The translations under genes and the position numbers were made by a program. Below are positions 12,530 to 12,845 of a stretch of DNA of 12,845 nt, piece after piece. The DNA comes from Lachnospiraceae bacterium. GTDB lineage: Bacteria; Bacillota; Clostridia; Lachnospirales; Lachnospiraceae. The stretch lies in assembly GCA_009774625.1 (NCBI GenBank), contig VSOB01000076.1, forward strand, positions 1-12,845, given 5' to 3'. Every line of letters starts with the position of its first letter. Position 1 is the first letter of the stretch. Below the pieces are notes generated by a model. That model did no database searches and had not been told where the DNA came from. It saw nothing but the letters and a program-made list of their open reading frames with translations.

Positions 12530-12845
12530 TCATTTAATTTTATGAGTCTGTACCGGACTCTGATTTGTTATTATTTCATTATCTCTATTTTCCATTAAAT
12601 ATTTTGAAAATATTTCTGCCACTTCATCAATAGATGCCTTTTCCCAAGTGTAATGGTTCATTTTATCTAAGACAAATGTGGCATCTTTTACAATATCAAA
12701 ACAATCAGAATACTCGATTGAAATACCTCCTAACACTGGTTCTGATTTTTCAATATTTATCATTCTAATTTTTCCAGCCCATTCATAAATATCTTTAAAA
12801 ATAAATTCTTCAGAATATCTGTATGTGGATATAAATATGGAGCAT
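12530..12845 (-). pseudogene. Fic/Doc-family protein, C-terminally truncated (5' end outside window)
   Basis: The frame is open from the window edge to TGA at 12530 (about 104 codons visible). It shows the Fic N-terminal pattern: EEFIFKDIYEWAGKIRMINI, then EPVLGGISIEYSDCFDIVKD and KASIDEVAEIFSKYLMEN. In intact relatives this is followed within a few residues by W-x-x-HPFxxGNxR, the AMP-transfer active site. Here the frame instead continues NRDNEIITNQSPVQTHKIK and stops. No HPF motif is present in the other minus-strand frames down to the antitoxin gene. The protein therefore lacks its catalytic loop and is expected to be inactive as an AMP-transferase. An internal ATG at 12763 would give only 77 aa and cut the domain, so the gene must begin outside the window. 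It is followed by the antitoxin promoter. Confidence 0.75.

Noticed and set aside
1..12845. CRISPR array, tRNA or rRNA genes, insertion sequences
   Set aside because: No regularly spaced repeats, no tRNA-like cloverleaf or rRNA sequence, and no transposase-like frame were seen on either strand.

Overview
The window looks like chromosome of a gut-type Firmicute, most likely Lachnospiraceae. The basis is family content recognised by eye: a clostridial feo locus with two small FeoA genes and a tiny Cys-rich FeoB partner, KKYGNM proteins of the DUF6033 type, an XRE-Uma2 fusion, strong AGGAGG-type ribosome binding sites and sigma-A promoters. No database search was possible. Most of the window has moderate G+C; the last ~800 bases are clearly AT-rich.

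Left edge (1-914, minus): an autoregulated MarR-type repressor gene whose -10 box sits inside a perfect 12-bp-arm palindrome, followed 4 bp downstream by the first 34 codons of an exported protein that runs off the window.

Iron block (915-5647): a minus-strand operon feoA-feoA-feoB-Cys-rich membrane peptide-divergent Fur-like regulator. Opposite it, on the plus strand, are a short DtxR-type metalloregulator and an Fe/Mn superoxide dismutase with a TTG start and an unusual active site. The feo promoter carries a DtxR-like GTTAG-N6-CTAAC operator over its -10 box. The block reads as ferrous iron import, its metal-dependent control and oxidative protection. It ends in a strong hairpin terminator.

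Uncharacterised cassette (5705-7855, minus): three closely spaced genes, two of them paralogues with a KKYGNM core and a long charged helix, around a smaller helical protein. The leader has two tandem hairpins and a candidate sigma-D (flagellar-type) promoter. This is the best candidate for an undescribed system here.

Miscellaneous genes (8010-11785, minus): an XRE-Uma2 fusion, a secreted CAP/SCP protein, a DUF2185-DUF4241 (immunity-like) protein and an MgtC/SapB membrane protein. Between and upstream of these are degraded coding remnants; one ends in an ATGA overlap with the mgtC start and appears frameshifted.

Right edge (12132-12845, minus, AT-rich): a Phd/YefM antitoxin with its own promoter, downstream of a Fic-family gene that stops before the catalytic HPFxxGN motif should appear. 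It looks like an acquired and now decayed toxin-antitoxin locus.
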